Below are positions 25,970-35,061 of a stretch of 64,000 nucleotides of DNA, piece after piece. The position numbers and the translations under genes are program-made. The stretch is from JABDMH01 sp965223165 (GTDB taxonomy: Bacteria > Bacteroidota > Bacteroidia > Chitinophagales > Saprospiraceae), in the NCBI GenBank assembly GCA_965223165.1, contig CBDCVQ010000019.1, positions 372,001 through 436,000 of the forward strand, in the 5' to 3' direction. The notes under the pieces were generated by a model. The model saw only the letters and a list, made by a program, of their open reading frames with translations. It was not told the DNA's origin and did not search any database. Position 1 is the stretch's first letter; every line of letters starts with the position of its first letter.

Positions 25970-26248
25970 TTATTTGGCGCCCATGGCGTTTTTGATCAGC
26001 CCAACGATGGCCATCAGCACACCTCCGCCAACACCTCCGCCGGCAATGTTGCCGAGGATACCCGCAATGTCCATAGAGGCATCACCTGTGGACATTCCGA
26101 CCAAACTTAGTAATTGACCTCCGAGGCCTCCCCCAAGGATGCCGGCGATCGAATTGCCAAGGGTACCAAGGGACAGCTTTTTCAAAAGAGATCCGGCTAA
26201 ATTGCCTCCGACAGCCCCACTGAGCAGCTGAATGATGATTGGTAACAT
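25970..26248 (-). CDS. small glycine-rich membrane protein
   Basis: A 92-residue hydrophobic protein with three or four short glycine-rich segments (IAGILGGGLGGQLLSLVG, GNIAGGGVGGGVLMAIVG) and the tail LIKNAMGAK. Similar short proteins are frequent in Bacteroidota and have no known role. It is transcribed alone toward the DUF1501 gene end and has a 325-bp space upstream shared with susC. Confidence 0.7.
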   Translation of the reverse strand: MLPIIIQLLSGAVGGNLAGSLLKKLSLGTLGNSIAGILGGGLGGQLLSLVGMSTGDASMDIAGILGNIAGGGVGGGVLMAIVGLIKNAMGAK

Positions 26249-26573
26249 GTTTATAGATTTTTCGTTTGTAAATCAGGCGATAATATAGTACTAATGAAGT
26301 CGATATCGCAGAAAAGGAAATTTTATTTGGAATTTAGAACCCTACCATTACACTACATCTGCACTACAGGCAGATCTTTTCGCAGCAAAAAAGGCAGTCC
26401 ATTCGCAGCAGGATCTGGTCGATACACAGCATGGTCCATGTCGCTCACATCATATTAAGTTTTCAATAACAGCTTCTTAACATGCGGTAGCGTATAGGTA
26501 GGGAACTCACTATGCTCTACTTCGGAAGGATTTCTTCATTCTTCCCCTTTTTTTCAAGTCAAAACTTTAACGT
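26249..26573. promoter_or_regulatory. intergenic leader between divergent genes
   Basis: AT-rich 325-bp spacer between the glycine-rich gene (minus) and susC (plus), which must hold both promoters. A clear Bacteroidota -33/-7 pair could not be picked out by eye. A pyrimidine tract (TTCTTCATTCTTCCCC and T run) lies about 40 nt before the susC start. No gene is seen. Confidence 0.4.
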
Positions 26574-29500
26574 ATGAAACAGTCTTTGTACATGACTTTG
26601 TGCATGGTTCTAATGGCGAGCTCCTTGCTTGCTCAGCGGGACGTCACGGGCAAAGTTGTGGATTTTGACGGGCAGCCTCTGATCGGGGCCAACGTCATCG
26701 TCAAGGGCACCAGCGTCGGAACGGCGACGGACCTTGACGGAAGCTACCAACTAAGCGTGCCTGATGGTGCAGAAGTGCTCGTCTTCAGCTATACTGGTTA
26801 CAGCTCCCAAGAGGTGACCCTTGGTACATCCAACATCGTGGATGTGACCTTGACAGAGGGTCTGACCTTGTCAGAAGCCGTTGTAACCGCGCTGGGTATC
26901 GAGAAGTCTAATCGATCGGTTGGATACGCGGTTGAAGAGGTCAAGGGCGATAAGGTACAGCAGAAAGCTGAGCCTGACGTCCTACGATCATTGCAGGGCA
27001 AAGTGCCCGGTGTACAGATCTCCGGATCATCCGGTGCCCCGGGTAGTTCGACACGAATCACCATCCGTGGTGCTTCTTCTTTCCTGGGTAGCAATGACCC
27101 GCTTTTTATCGTGGATGGTATTCCGTTTAACAACACCCAATACAACAGTACCAACCAGTTGACCAGCGGACCTGCTTACAGCTCTCCGATGGCCAATATC
27201 GATCCCAACAACATTGCCAACATCAGTGTCCTTAAAGGCGCTGCAGCTGCAGCTTTGTACGGATCTCGTGCGTCCAACGGTGTCATCGTGATCACCACCA
27301 AGACAGGCAACACCAAAGCTGCCGCTCGAGGCACGGAGGTGACGCTCTCCTCGTCCTACTCGATTGAGCAAATCACCGGCTTGCCTGACTACCAGAATAC
27401 GTATGGCAATGGTGCAGACTTTCTGTACTCCAACGCCAACGGCTCCTGGGGACCGGCTTTTTCCAGCCTGGACTCCTTCCCTACTTGGCCCAACTATCGA
27501 GCAGCGTTTCCTGATTTGCCGGCCTGGTCACCCTATGTGGCGCAGCCCAACAACGTGGAAAATCTGTTTCAGGATGGACACGTCGTGGAAAACTCCGTCA
27601 GCATCACCTCCGGTGGTGAGAATTCCAGTATTGCGGCGACGTTTTCTCACCTGGACCAGAAGGGTTACATTCCCTTCTCAGGGTTTGACCGGACATCACT
27701 CAGTGTCGGTGCCAATACCCGGCTGCAGAATGGTCTGATCGTAGGTGGGCAGGTCAGCTATACCCGTACCAATGTGGAAGGGCCTTTCTTCGGAGAGAGT
27801 GGAGCGCAGGCGCTGGACGCCGGTTCTTCCTTTGCCCGCACGCTTTGGCTGGGTAGGACCTGGAATACGGATCTCGGCTTTGAAAACCCATCGACCGGCG
27901 GCAACGTGTTCTACAATACCAACGCCATCGACCACCCACTGTGGTCTTGGAAACACAATGGCAATGACGAGCGGACGGACCGAGTCGGTGGTAGCATCAG
28001 CTTGGGCTATGACATTACCCCGTTTCTGAACGTCACCTACAAGATCGGTACCAACCAATATTCCACCAATCGTCAATTGACCTGGGACATTGGTTCGACC
28101 GCCTACAGCGGACAAGGTGCGATCGTCCAGGACGATGTTTCCTTTGAAGAAATCGAGTCTAACCTGTTAATTACCTACGACGACAATATCAGCGATGCCT
28201 TTAGCTTAAGAGCGACGGTCGGACACAACTTGAATCAGCGTACACTCGATCGACAGGCGGTCTTAGGAACACAGCTAGTCTCACCTGGCATTTACGACAT
28301 TGACAATACCAACACCCTGGTGCCCAACGGCGGTATCTTCAGCAAGCGCAGGCTGGTAGGTGCGTTCTACGACGTGACTATTGGCTTTAATGACTACTTG
28401 TTTCTAAACACCACCGGGCGAAACGACTGGTCCTCGACCTTGCCGGCCGACAACCGAAGCTTCTTCTATCCGAGTGCTTCCATCTCTGCCGTGCTCACCG
28501 AGGCCCTCAATATCAATAGCCGCGTACTAACCAATGCCAAGCTGCGCGCCAGTTGGGCGAAGGTAGGTAACGATGCACCTGTCTACTCTTTGAGCAATAC
28601 GTTTAACGTCAACCTGGGAGCAAATACCAATGTCATTGGCTCGACCGCTGAGGCCGACTTCCCCTTCAATGGGCAGCCAGGTATTACGCAGAGCAACGTG
28701 GCCGCGGATCCTTTCTTGACGCCGGAGTTCACCACCGAAATAGAAGTGGGTGGACGCCTCGAGTTTTTCTACGGTAGAATTGATCTGGATTTCTCGCTCT
28801 ACAAGCGAAACTCCACCGATCAGATCGCCAATATCTCGATACCATCCGCCACCGGATTTGAGCAGTTGACCACCAACTTTGGTGACTTGGAAAACCAAGG
28901 TGTTGAAATCGGACTACGACTGATACCGATCAAACTGCGCAACTCGTTTACCTGGGATATCTACGCCAACTTCACCAAAAACGATAGTGAAGTCGTCGAG
29001 CTGTTGGAAGGTGTCGAGCGGATCAACATCCGTAACCTCTTTGGCGGAGGAATCCGACCGGTCCTCCAGGTAGGTCAGCCGTATGGCGCGCTGTACGGTA
29101 CCGTGACCGCTCGTGATGAGCAAGGAAATCTGCTGATCGATCCCAGCTCCGGAGCACTGTTCCCCTCCCTGAAGGACAATGGCTTTGGTATTCTGGGTGA
29201 TCCCAATCCTAACTTCACGCTGGGTCTGTCCAACACCTTCTCCTTCAAGGGGATCAACTTGTCTGTGCTGATGGACTATCGCGACGGCGGTGCCTTCTAC
29301 AGCACGACCACCGAGCGATTGCTTGGTCGAGGTGTGGTTGCCGATACCGAAGATCGTGAGCCCTCACGAATCATTCCTGGTTTCTTGGGTGATCCCAATA
29401 CGGGAGAGGCACTCTTGGATGAGTCCGGCAATAAGATTCCCAACACGATTCAGATCACGACCAACGACCTGTTTTTCCAACCGGGCAACAACACATCCTT

Positions 29501-29792
29501 CTTCATCAATGGACAGGATGATGCCTCTGTCTTTGACGGTACAGTGATCCGATTGCGTGAGATCAGCTTGGGATATACCTTCCCACAGACGTTGCTAGAC
29601 CGCACGCCATTTGGGGCTGCTTCCCTGACTTTTACGGGTAGAAATCTCTGGCACTTTGCGCCCAATATTCCGCATTCGCTAAATCTGGATCCGGAGCGAA
29701 ATGGCTTTGGAAATAGCAACACCCAGGGGATAGAGTATGCCACTGCGCCGCAGTCCAAACGCTACGGAGTCAACCTTAAGCTCACTTTCTAA
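26574..29792 (+). CDS. SusC/RagA family TonB-linked outer-membrane protein
   Basis: A 1072-residue outer-membrane transporter. A signal peptide (MKQSLYMTLCMVLMASSLLA) is followed by a carboxypeptidase D-like domain (VTGKVVDFDGQPLIGANVIV...GTATDLDGSY), the TonB plug (LRSLQGKVPGVQISG, TRITIRGASSFLGSNDPLF, VLKGAAAAALYGSRASNGVI) and a 22-strand barrel ending in NLKLTF with a terminal phenylalanine. The length is typical of SusC proteins. The SusD gene follows 11 nt downstream. The pair imports a large substrate, usually an oligosaccharide; no glycoside hydrolase lies in the same operon, so the substrate cannot be named. No sigma/anti-sigma pair is adjacent. Confidence 0.95.
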   Translation: MKQSLYMTLCMVLMASSLLAQRDVTGKVVDFDGQPLIGANVIVKGTSVGTATDLDGSYQLSVPDGAEVLVFSYTGYSSQEVTLGTSNIVDVTLTEGLTLSEAVVTALGIEKSNRSVGYAVEEVKGDKVQQKAEPDVLRSLQGKVPGVQISGSSGAPGSSTRITIRGASSFLGSNDPLFIVDGIPFNNTQYNSTNQLTSGPAYSSPMANIDPNNIANISVLKGAAAAALYGSRASNGVIVITTKTGNTKAAARGTEVTLSSSYSIEQITGLPDYQNTYGNGADFLYSNANGSWGPAFSSLDSFPTWPNYRAAFPDLPAWSPYVAQPNNVENLFQDGHVVENSVSITSGGENSSIAATFSHLDQKGYIPFSGFDRTSLSVGANTRLQNGLIVGGQVSYTRTNVEGPFFGESGAQALDAGSSFARTLWLGRTWNTDLGFENPSTGGNVFYNTNAIDHPLWSWKHNGNDERTDRVGGSISLGYDITPFLNVTYKIGTNQYSTNRQLTWDIGSTAYSGQGAIVQDDVSFEEIESNLLITYDDNISDAFSLRATVGHNLNQRTLDRQAVLGTQLVSPGIYDIDNTNTLVPNGGIFSKRRLVGAFYDVTIGFNDYLFLNTTGRNDWSSTLPADNRSFFYPSASISAVLTEALNINSRVLTNAKLRASWAKVGNDAPVYSLSNTFNVNLGANTNVIGSTAEADFPFNGQPGITQSNVAADPFLTPEFTTEIEVGGRLEFFYGRIDLDFSLYKRNSTDQIANISIPSATGFEQLTTNFGDLENQGVEIGLRLIPIKLRNSFTWDIYANFTKNDSEVVELLEGVERINIRNLFGGGIRPVLQVGQPYGALYGTVTARDEQGNLLIDPSSGALFPSLKDNGFGILGDPNPNFTLGLSNTFSFKGINLSVLMDYRDGGAFYSTTTERLLGRGVVADTEDREPSRIIPGFLGDPNTGEALLDESGNKIPNTIQITTNDLFFQPGNNTSFFINGQDDASVFDGTVIRLREISLGYTFPQTLLDRTPFGAASLTFTGRNLWHFAPNIPHSLNLDPERNGFGNSNTQGIEYATAPQSKRYGVNLKLTF

Positions 29793-29803
29793 ACAGGTAC
29801 AAA

Positions 29804-31465
29804 ATGAAATTTAGACTATATAAAAGATGGCACGGCATCGGGCTGATCGGAGTATTGCTACTTCTTTCATCCTGTTCTGATGACTTCTTTGATATCAACG
29901 AAGATCCCAACAACCCGACCTCCGCAGCGTTGAGCCAACTGCTGACCAACTCACAGGTGGCGATTGCGGAGGCCACTGGTCTTTCCACGACCGGTGTCAG
30001 CTCGCATTTCAGTGTGTTTATGCACCAGACCGTACGACGAGGTGACCCGGATCGCTACGGTACCCTGGGCAACAGCTTTATGATCAATGCGGCTTGGCAG
30101 CAGTTTTATGACATTGCGTTGCAGGACTTGGAGGTCCTGATTGCGGATGCCCAAAATGTACCCGAAGGGCAGCTGCCCAATCGGGAGTATGCGGGTATCG
30201 CCAAGCTGATGAAGGCATATGCCTACAGTGTGATGGTAGATGCTTGGGGCGATTTGCCCTTCACGGAGGCGCACAATCTTAAGGAATTTCAGAATCCACG
30301 ATTTGACGATGACGCCATGATTTATCCGGCATTGATTTCCTTGATCGATGAGGCCATTGACGATATCGCCAATTCGGACGCCAATGAGATCCTCAAGCCA
30401 GGATCGGACGATCTGATCTACGGGGGTAGCAACAGCCGCTGGATCAAGTTTGGCAAGACGCTCAAGCTGCGCCTGCTCAATCAAGTCCGGATGGTTAACG
30501 TCATCGGCGATGCTGAGGCGCAGATCACCGCTCTCTTAGCGGAAGACGATCTGATCGGCAAAGCAGCAGAGGACTTTGAGCTGGTCTATGGCAATTCGGT
30601 GTCGCCAGACAACAGGCACCCGGGTTTTGTGATCGACTACGCGAGTCAAACCAAGACATTTTACATCAGCCCCTGGTTTTGGGACATTATGAAGGGAGCC
30701 AATCCTGACATCTTTAATGGGATCAGCGATCCTCGGGTACCCTACTACTTCCACAAGCAATTGGTACCGGGTGAAGCTCCACAAAATCCCTCTGAAAGGT
30801 TGGATGCAGATGGTTTCCTCACGATCCACTTTGGCAGTGGTGGCTCTAACCAAGCCCAGGCGCAAGATGTATCTCAAACCGTCCTCGGCGTTTATCCGGT
30901 AGGAGGTTGGTACGATGATGACTCAGGCCAAACCGTATCAGCCAGTACCGGTACCGGGGTCGCTCCGGAGAGAATGCTCACGTATTATACGCGTCTGTAT
31001 ATCGAGGCAGAATTGGCGCACGACGGCGTGACCGACGGCGACGCGAGAGAACTGCTGGCAAGCGCCATGCAGGCATCCTTTGACAAAGTGAATCAAGTGG
31101 TGGCAGGCACCGGATCTACCCAGACCGTACCATCCATCGAGCAAGAGGATATCGATGCTTATATAGAGCAAGTACTGGCCGAATTTGATGCCGGTGATGC
31201 CGACCGGCAGTTGGAGATTATTTTGACGCAAAAATGGATCGCCGGTTTTGGCAATGCGGTAGATGCATACAACGATTATCGTCGCAGGGGTTATCCCACC
31301 ATTTTTGATCCAAACACCGATACCGGGCCCTTCGCCCAGATAACTTTTTCATCCACACCGTTCTTGGTTTCCTTACCGTGGAGAGCTGAAGATCTCAACT
31401 TGAATCCCAACGCTCCCGCGCAAAAGAATCCGACAACTGATCGTGTCTTTTGGGATCCAAACTAG
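29804..31465 (+). CDS. SusD/RagB family surface lipoprotein (SusD-like 2)
   Basis: A 553-residue lipoprotein with lipobox LLLLSSCSDD (cysteine near residue 25) followed by DFFDINEDPNNPT, the opening of the SusD-like-2 group. TPR-like helical stretches include IAKLMKAYAYSVMVDAWGDL with the usual PFTEA, and LIYGGSNSRWIKFGKTLKLR. The C-terminal part has QKWIAGFGNAVDAYNDYRRR and YPTIF. It caps the SusC barrel and binds the substrate at the cell surface. The gene is 11 nt after susC and 24 nt before the next lipoprotein gene, forming one operon. Confidence 0.95.
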   Translation: MKFRLYKRWHGIGLIGVLLLLSSCSDDFFDINEDPNNPTSAALSQLLTNSQVAIAEATGLSTTGVSSHFSVFMHQTVRRGDPDRYGTLGNSFMINAAWQQFYDIALQDLEVLIADAQNVPEGQLPNREYAGIAKLMKAYAYSVMVDAWGDLPFTEAHNLKEFQNPRFDDDAMIYPALISLIDEAIDDIANSDANEILKPGSDDLIYGGSNSRWIKFGKTLKLRLLNQVRMVNVIGDAEAQITALLAEDDLIGKAAEDFELVYGNSVSPDNRHPGFVIDYASQTKTFYISPWFWDIMKGANPDIFNGISDPRVPYYFHKQLVPGEAPQNPSERLDADGFLTIHFGSGGSNQAQAQDVSQTVLGVYPVGGWYDDDSGQTVSASTGTGVAPERMLTYYTRLYIEAELAHDGVTDGDARELLASAMQASFDKVNQVVAGTGSTQTVPSIEQEDIDAYIEQVLAEFDAGDADRQLEIILTQKWIAGFGNAVDAYNDYRRRGYPTIFDPNTDTGPFAQITFSSTPFLVSLPWRAEDLNLNPNAPAQKNPTTDRVFWDPN

Positions 31466-31489
31466 TGGTTGATTAAAATTATTAGAGAA

Positions 31490-32479
31490 ATGAAAAAACA
31501 ATTGAAATATTTCGTTTTCGTCCTGGGCGCTTTCATGATCGGCAGTTGTGTCGACGAAGAGAAGCTCTTTGAGCTAAGCGACTTCCCGGAAGGTGCCCTG
31601 CCTAATTTTGCCCAGACGGCCAATGACGATGGATTTATTGGCCTGGGACAAGCCTCGGATTTCACGATGGAATTTTCCGTCGACTTTGCCAATAATCTGG
31701 AGCAGAGTGCCGATGGCAAGACGCAGGGTTCAGGACGTGTATCGCCCAACTTGGAATTTGCTGAGGTTGCCTCCTTGGATATCGAGGTGATGTGGACCGA
31801 TGTATCCACGGGCAATAGCTATACCGGCGTGATAGGCAATACCACGAGTTGGCCTGCTACGCTTTCGTTCACGGGCGCGGACATTGTCAATGCTATCGAG
31901 GAGCTGAGCTCGCCGGATTCGCTCACGTTGGGTGACCTGGTGACGGTGGCAGGTGGCGTCAATTTTGTCGACGGTCGCAGCGCTCCGGCGTTTGTGCCCA
32001 ATCCACAGGGTCAGCCTGTGTTGGGATACAGTCCTAGCTTCTTTGGTCAGCCCGGATTAAATCTACAAATTCAGTACGCCGTAAACTGCGTCTCTGATCT
32101 GGCCGTCGAGGTCAACTATGAGGTGCTTGAGGCGATTGATGCGGCCGGCGCTCCCACACCGTTGACCACAGGTACGTTTACCTGGGTGGCTAATTCCAAC
32201 GGAAATTACACGTGGGCTACCTACACTTTTGGCACGTATCAAAATGCGTATGGTTGCTGCGAGCAGACCGCGTCATCCGCACTGCGGATCACCGACCTTT
32301 GTGAAGACCTGAGCATCTCGCCCGCTGACGGCTATGGATGTGCTTGGGCGCTGATCGTTGATGAGGTGGACGGGCCCAACCTCACGGTTACCCTTTCGGG
32401 AGCCAACGGGGGGTGCTTTGGCCATGTCAAAGTTAAGATGACCCGCACGGATGGTCAGGATTGGCCAGCATTATTTTAA
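31490..32479 (+). CDS. SusE/SusF-like surface lipoprotein of the SusCD operon
   Basis: A 329-residue lipoprotein (MKKQLKYFVFVLGAFMIGSC, cysteine at residue 20). The body is beta-rich and acidic, with an Ig-like stretch TMEFSVDFANNLEQ, and a C-terminal cysteine-containing part (QNAYGCCEQTASSALRITDL, DGYGCAWALIVDE). I do not recognise a named domain; its place directly after susD suggests a surface glycan- or peptide-binding accessory protein. The frame is open 21 nt further upstream, but ATG at 31490 gives the signal peptide. A strong terminator lies about 120 nt downstream and closes the operon. Confidence 0.75.
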   Translation: MKKQLKYFVFVLGAFMIGSCVDEEKLFELSDFPEGALPNFAQTANDDGFIGLGQASDFTMEFSVDFANNLEQSADGKTQGSGRVSPNLEFAEVASLDIEVMWTDVSTGNSYTGVIGNTTSWPATLSFTGADIVNAIEELSSPDSLTLGDLVTVAGGVNFVDGRSAPAFVPNPQGQPVLGYSPSFFGQPGLNLQIQYAVNCVSDLAVEVNYEVLEAIDAAGAPTPLTTGTFTWVANSNGNYTWATYTFGTYQNAYGCCEQTASSALRITDLCEDLSISPADGYGCAWALIVDEVDGPNLTVTLSGANGGCFGHVKVKMTRTDGQDWPALF

Positions 32480-32596
32480 TGGAAAGAATTAGCAAAATAA
32501 AGCATTAGGTGAGTTCCTATGTTTTGGGAATTTCGATCCAGACCATTCGATACGAAGTGCTTTAGCTCGAGAGGTTGAGAAGGATAGTTCCCACCG

Positions 32597-32630
32597 AAAA
32601 AGGGACTTCGCACCGAAGTCCCTTTTTTCT
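32597..32630 (+). terminator. rho-independent terminator of the susCD operon
   Basis: AAGGGACTTCG (32600-32610), loop CAC, CGAAGTCCCTT (32614-32624), then a T tract. It lies about 120 nt after the last lipoprotein gene and just before the sulfotransferase-like gene. Confidence 0.92.
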
Positions 32631-32645
32631 TTTTTAATATGTAGC

Positions 32646-34280
32646 ATGCAAATAAAAAGGGCCTTGTTGCTGTACCTCATGAGTGGTGGACTGATCGCCG
32701 TGCTACCCGCTCAGACAGCCACCGTTGGTCTGATCTCGAGGGAAGCTGGTATAGCGGATGGATACGTACTTTTCGCGCCCATGAGCCACCGCACCACGTA
32801 CCTAATTGATCGACAAGGGCACAAGGTACGCACCTGGGAAAGTGAATTTGTGCCAGGTCTGACCGCCTATCTACATACCGACGGGAGTCTCTATCGTGCC
32901 GGCCGGGTCACGGATGCGACCTATATTAATAGCGGCGGCGCCGGAGGGGTGATCGAGCGCTTTGACTGGGCAGGCCACCTGACCTGGCAATACACGTACT
33001 CCTCCAAGAATGTCCGGCAGCACCACGACTTCGAATTGATGCCTAACGGCAACGTCCTGATGATCGCGTGGGAGGCCAAGAGCAAGGAGGAGGCCATTGC
33101 AGCTGGACGCGACCCGAATAGCATGACAGGCCCCCAACTTTGGCCCGAACAAATCGTCGAAGTGGCTCCGGATGGATTCTCTGGGGGAGAAATCGTCTGG
33201 TCCTGGCACCTATGGGATCATTTGATTCAAGATTTTGACGATACCAAATCGAATTTTGGGCCGGTCGCCGAGCATCCGCAAAAAGTCAATCTAAACTATT
33301 TTGAAAACACGATCACCGATTGGATTCACCTCAACGGTATAGACTATCACAAAGGGCTGGATCAAATCCTTCTGACCAGTCGATCCTTTGACGAGATCTG
33401 GATCATTGATCACAGTACCACCACTGCCGAGGCGGCGACTGACCAAGGAGGACGTTGGGGCCAAGGCGGCGATCTACTATTCCGCTGGGGAAATCCCGCC
33501 ACCCATCTGGGACCTTCCGCCGGCGTGGAATTGCTCTTTGGTCCCCACAGCGCTAGTTGGAACAGTGACGGCGGGCAGGAAAGAGACATCGTCATCTTCA
33601 ACAATGGCACCGGTCGTCAACCGCATAACTTTACATCGATTGAGCGGATATCACCTCTCGTTGATCCGCTCTCGGGAGACTACGTCCTGGAGCGCGATAG
33701 CACATTTCTACTCGGAAGCGCGCCCGTCACCTTTGTACCTACAGACACCAACGAGATCTTTGCCCCGTTGCTTTCAGGTGTGAGTGTCCTACCCAATGAG
33801 CACCTGCTCCTTTGCGTAGGCCCAAGAGGTACTTTTGTGGAGTACAACGCAGCAGGCATGGCCGTCTGGAAGTATATTAATCCTGTGACCGAAAACGGCA
33901 CCATCCTCCGACAAGGTGAAGTGATCGGTGACATCTTCTCGGCGATCAACTCGGTATTCGACTGCACCTTTTATCTATCCGAATTCCCTGGATTTGACGG
34001 TCGAGATCTGACGACCTCCGGACCCATTGAAGGCGAGCTGGTTAGTACCAACGGCCCAGGACAGCAAGAGCTGCTCATCTATCCCAATCCCACCACCGAA
34101 GAGGTTTTTCTCCAGATCGAAAAACCATTAAAACATCCCATACGGCTCTTTGATCGCACAGGTCAATTGCTAAAGATTTTCGCCCCCCAGAAGAGACTTT
34201 GGCTGGGCAATTTACCTCCGGGCACCTATTTTCTGCAAAGCAGGGCTTTTTCAACCCATAAAATATTAATCAGTCCATGA
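32646..34280 (+). CDS. aryl-sulfate sulfotransferase-like protein with T9SS sorting domain
   Basis: A 544-residue secreted protein. A signal peptide (MQIKRALLLYLMSGGLIAVL) leads to a beta-propeller of the ASST type: YLIDRQGHKVRTWESE near residue 53, then HHDFELMPNGNVLMIAWE, WIHLNGIDYHKGLDQILLTS with SFDEIWIIDHST, and LFGPHSASWNSDGG. Known enzymes use a histidine to transfer sulfate between phenols; candidate histidines occur in the HHDF, DYHKG and GPHSA motifs. The last 80 residues (LLIYPNPTTEEVFLQIE ... LPPGTYFLQS) are a Por-type C-terminal signal, so it is exported by T9SS. The next gene overlaps by 4 nt. Confidence 0.8.
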   Translation: MQIKRALLLYLMSGGLIAVLPAQTATVGLISREAGIADGYVLFAPMSHRTTYLIDRQGHKVRTWESEFVPGLTAYLHTDGSLYRAGRVTDATYINSGGAGGVIERFDWAGHLTWQYTYSSKNVRQHHDFELMPNGNVLMIAWEAKSKEEAIAAGRDPNSMTGPQLWPEQIVEVAPDGFSGGEIVWSWHLWDHLIQDFDDTKSNFGPVAEHPQKVNLNYFENTITDWIHLNGIDYHKGLDQILLTSRSFDEIWIIDHSTTTAEAATDQGGRWGQGGDLLFRWGNPATHLGPSAGVELLFGPHSASWNSDGGQERDIVIFNNGTGRQPHNFTSIERISPLVDPLSGDYVLERDSTFLLGSAPVTFVPTDTNEIFAPLLSGVSVLPNEHLLLCVGPRGTFVEYNAAGMAVWKYINPVTENGTILRQGEVIGDIFSAINSVFDCTFYLSEFPGFDGRDLTTSGPIEGELVSTNGPGQQELLIYPNPTTEEVFLQIEKPLKHPIRLFDRTGQLLKIFAPQKRLWLGNLPPGTYFLQSRAFSTHKILISP

Positions 34281-34972
34281 AAACCACAGGTATTCTTATG
34301 GCCACCTTCATGCTGGCCTGCTCCCTCGCCACCGCCCAACAGGAAAACCTCGAGTATGTCATCGTCGACGATACCGATCCTACCGGATGGCTTTATGTAT
34401 CCGATGGGATTCCTCCCGGCGCTCGCGGAGATCAGTATCTATTCAAAGAATGGCAAGAATGCAAATTGACATTTTCCAATGGCCATAAGGTGGAGCGAGC
34501 CATGGTCAATTACCATGCCATCGAAAACCGGCTCGAAGTCATGACGAGAAATGGTGTCAAATATCTCCCCTTGGATCGGATCAAACAAGTGTCTCAGCTC
34601 GCCCACCCCAGGGGCATCTTCACTGTCACGGACAAAGTCGGAAAGGCCGACACCAAGGCGCTCGTGGAAGAAATCTACCGGGGCGAGAAATGGCAGATCC
34701 TGGTGTGGGACAAAGTAGAAAAATCAAATCCGAGCTACAACGAAAAATTGGGCGTCGGCGACAACAATGTCCGATACCAACGAAAGCGCAAATTATATCT
34801 GACCGACGGAAAAAAATACGTCGAGATAAAGGGCTCTCAAGCAAAGCGGATCAAGGTGCTCAAAGAAACCCTACGAAGTTCTCGCATCGAAAAAATCTGT
34901 AAACAGGAAAAATTAGACTTGAGACAGACCGGCGATCTGACACAACTCCTCAAGCTCGCTACCAAAGCTTAG
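34277..34972 (+). CDS. secreted protein of unknown function
   Basis: A 231-residue protein with a signal peptide (MKTTGILMATFMLACSLATAQ) and no family that I recognise. The body is rich in lysine and charged residues; KLTFSNGHKVERAMVNYHAI and NGVKYLPLDRIKQVSQ look like beta strands. The C-terminal 60 residues are basic and helical (IKVLKETLRSSRIEKICKQE). The ATG overlaps the stop of the sulfotransferase-like gene by 4 nt (ATGA), so the two are translationally coupled and probably work together in the envelope. Confidence 0.65.
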   Translation: MKTTGILMATFMLACSLATAQQENLEYVIVDDTDPTGWLYVSDGIPPGARGDQYLFKEWQECKLTFSNGHKVERAMVNYHAIENRLEVMTRNGVKYLPLDRIKQVSQLAHPRGIFTVTDKVGKADTKALVEEIYRGEKWQILVWDKVEKSNPSYNEKLGVGDNNVRYQRKRKLYLTDGKKYVEIKGSQAKRIKVLKETLRSSRIEKICKQEKLDLRQTGDLTQLLKLATKA

Positions 34973-35061
34973 AGTTGTAGTACAACCTGCGATCCGATTT
35001 CTGGTTTTTTGAAAAAGTATCCTTAATCATCGTCGGCCGTGGAGTCGACACGCTGTGTGCC

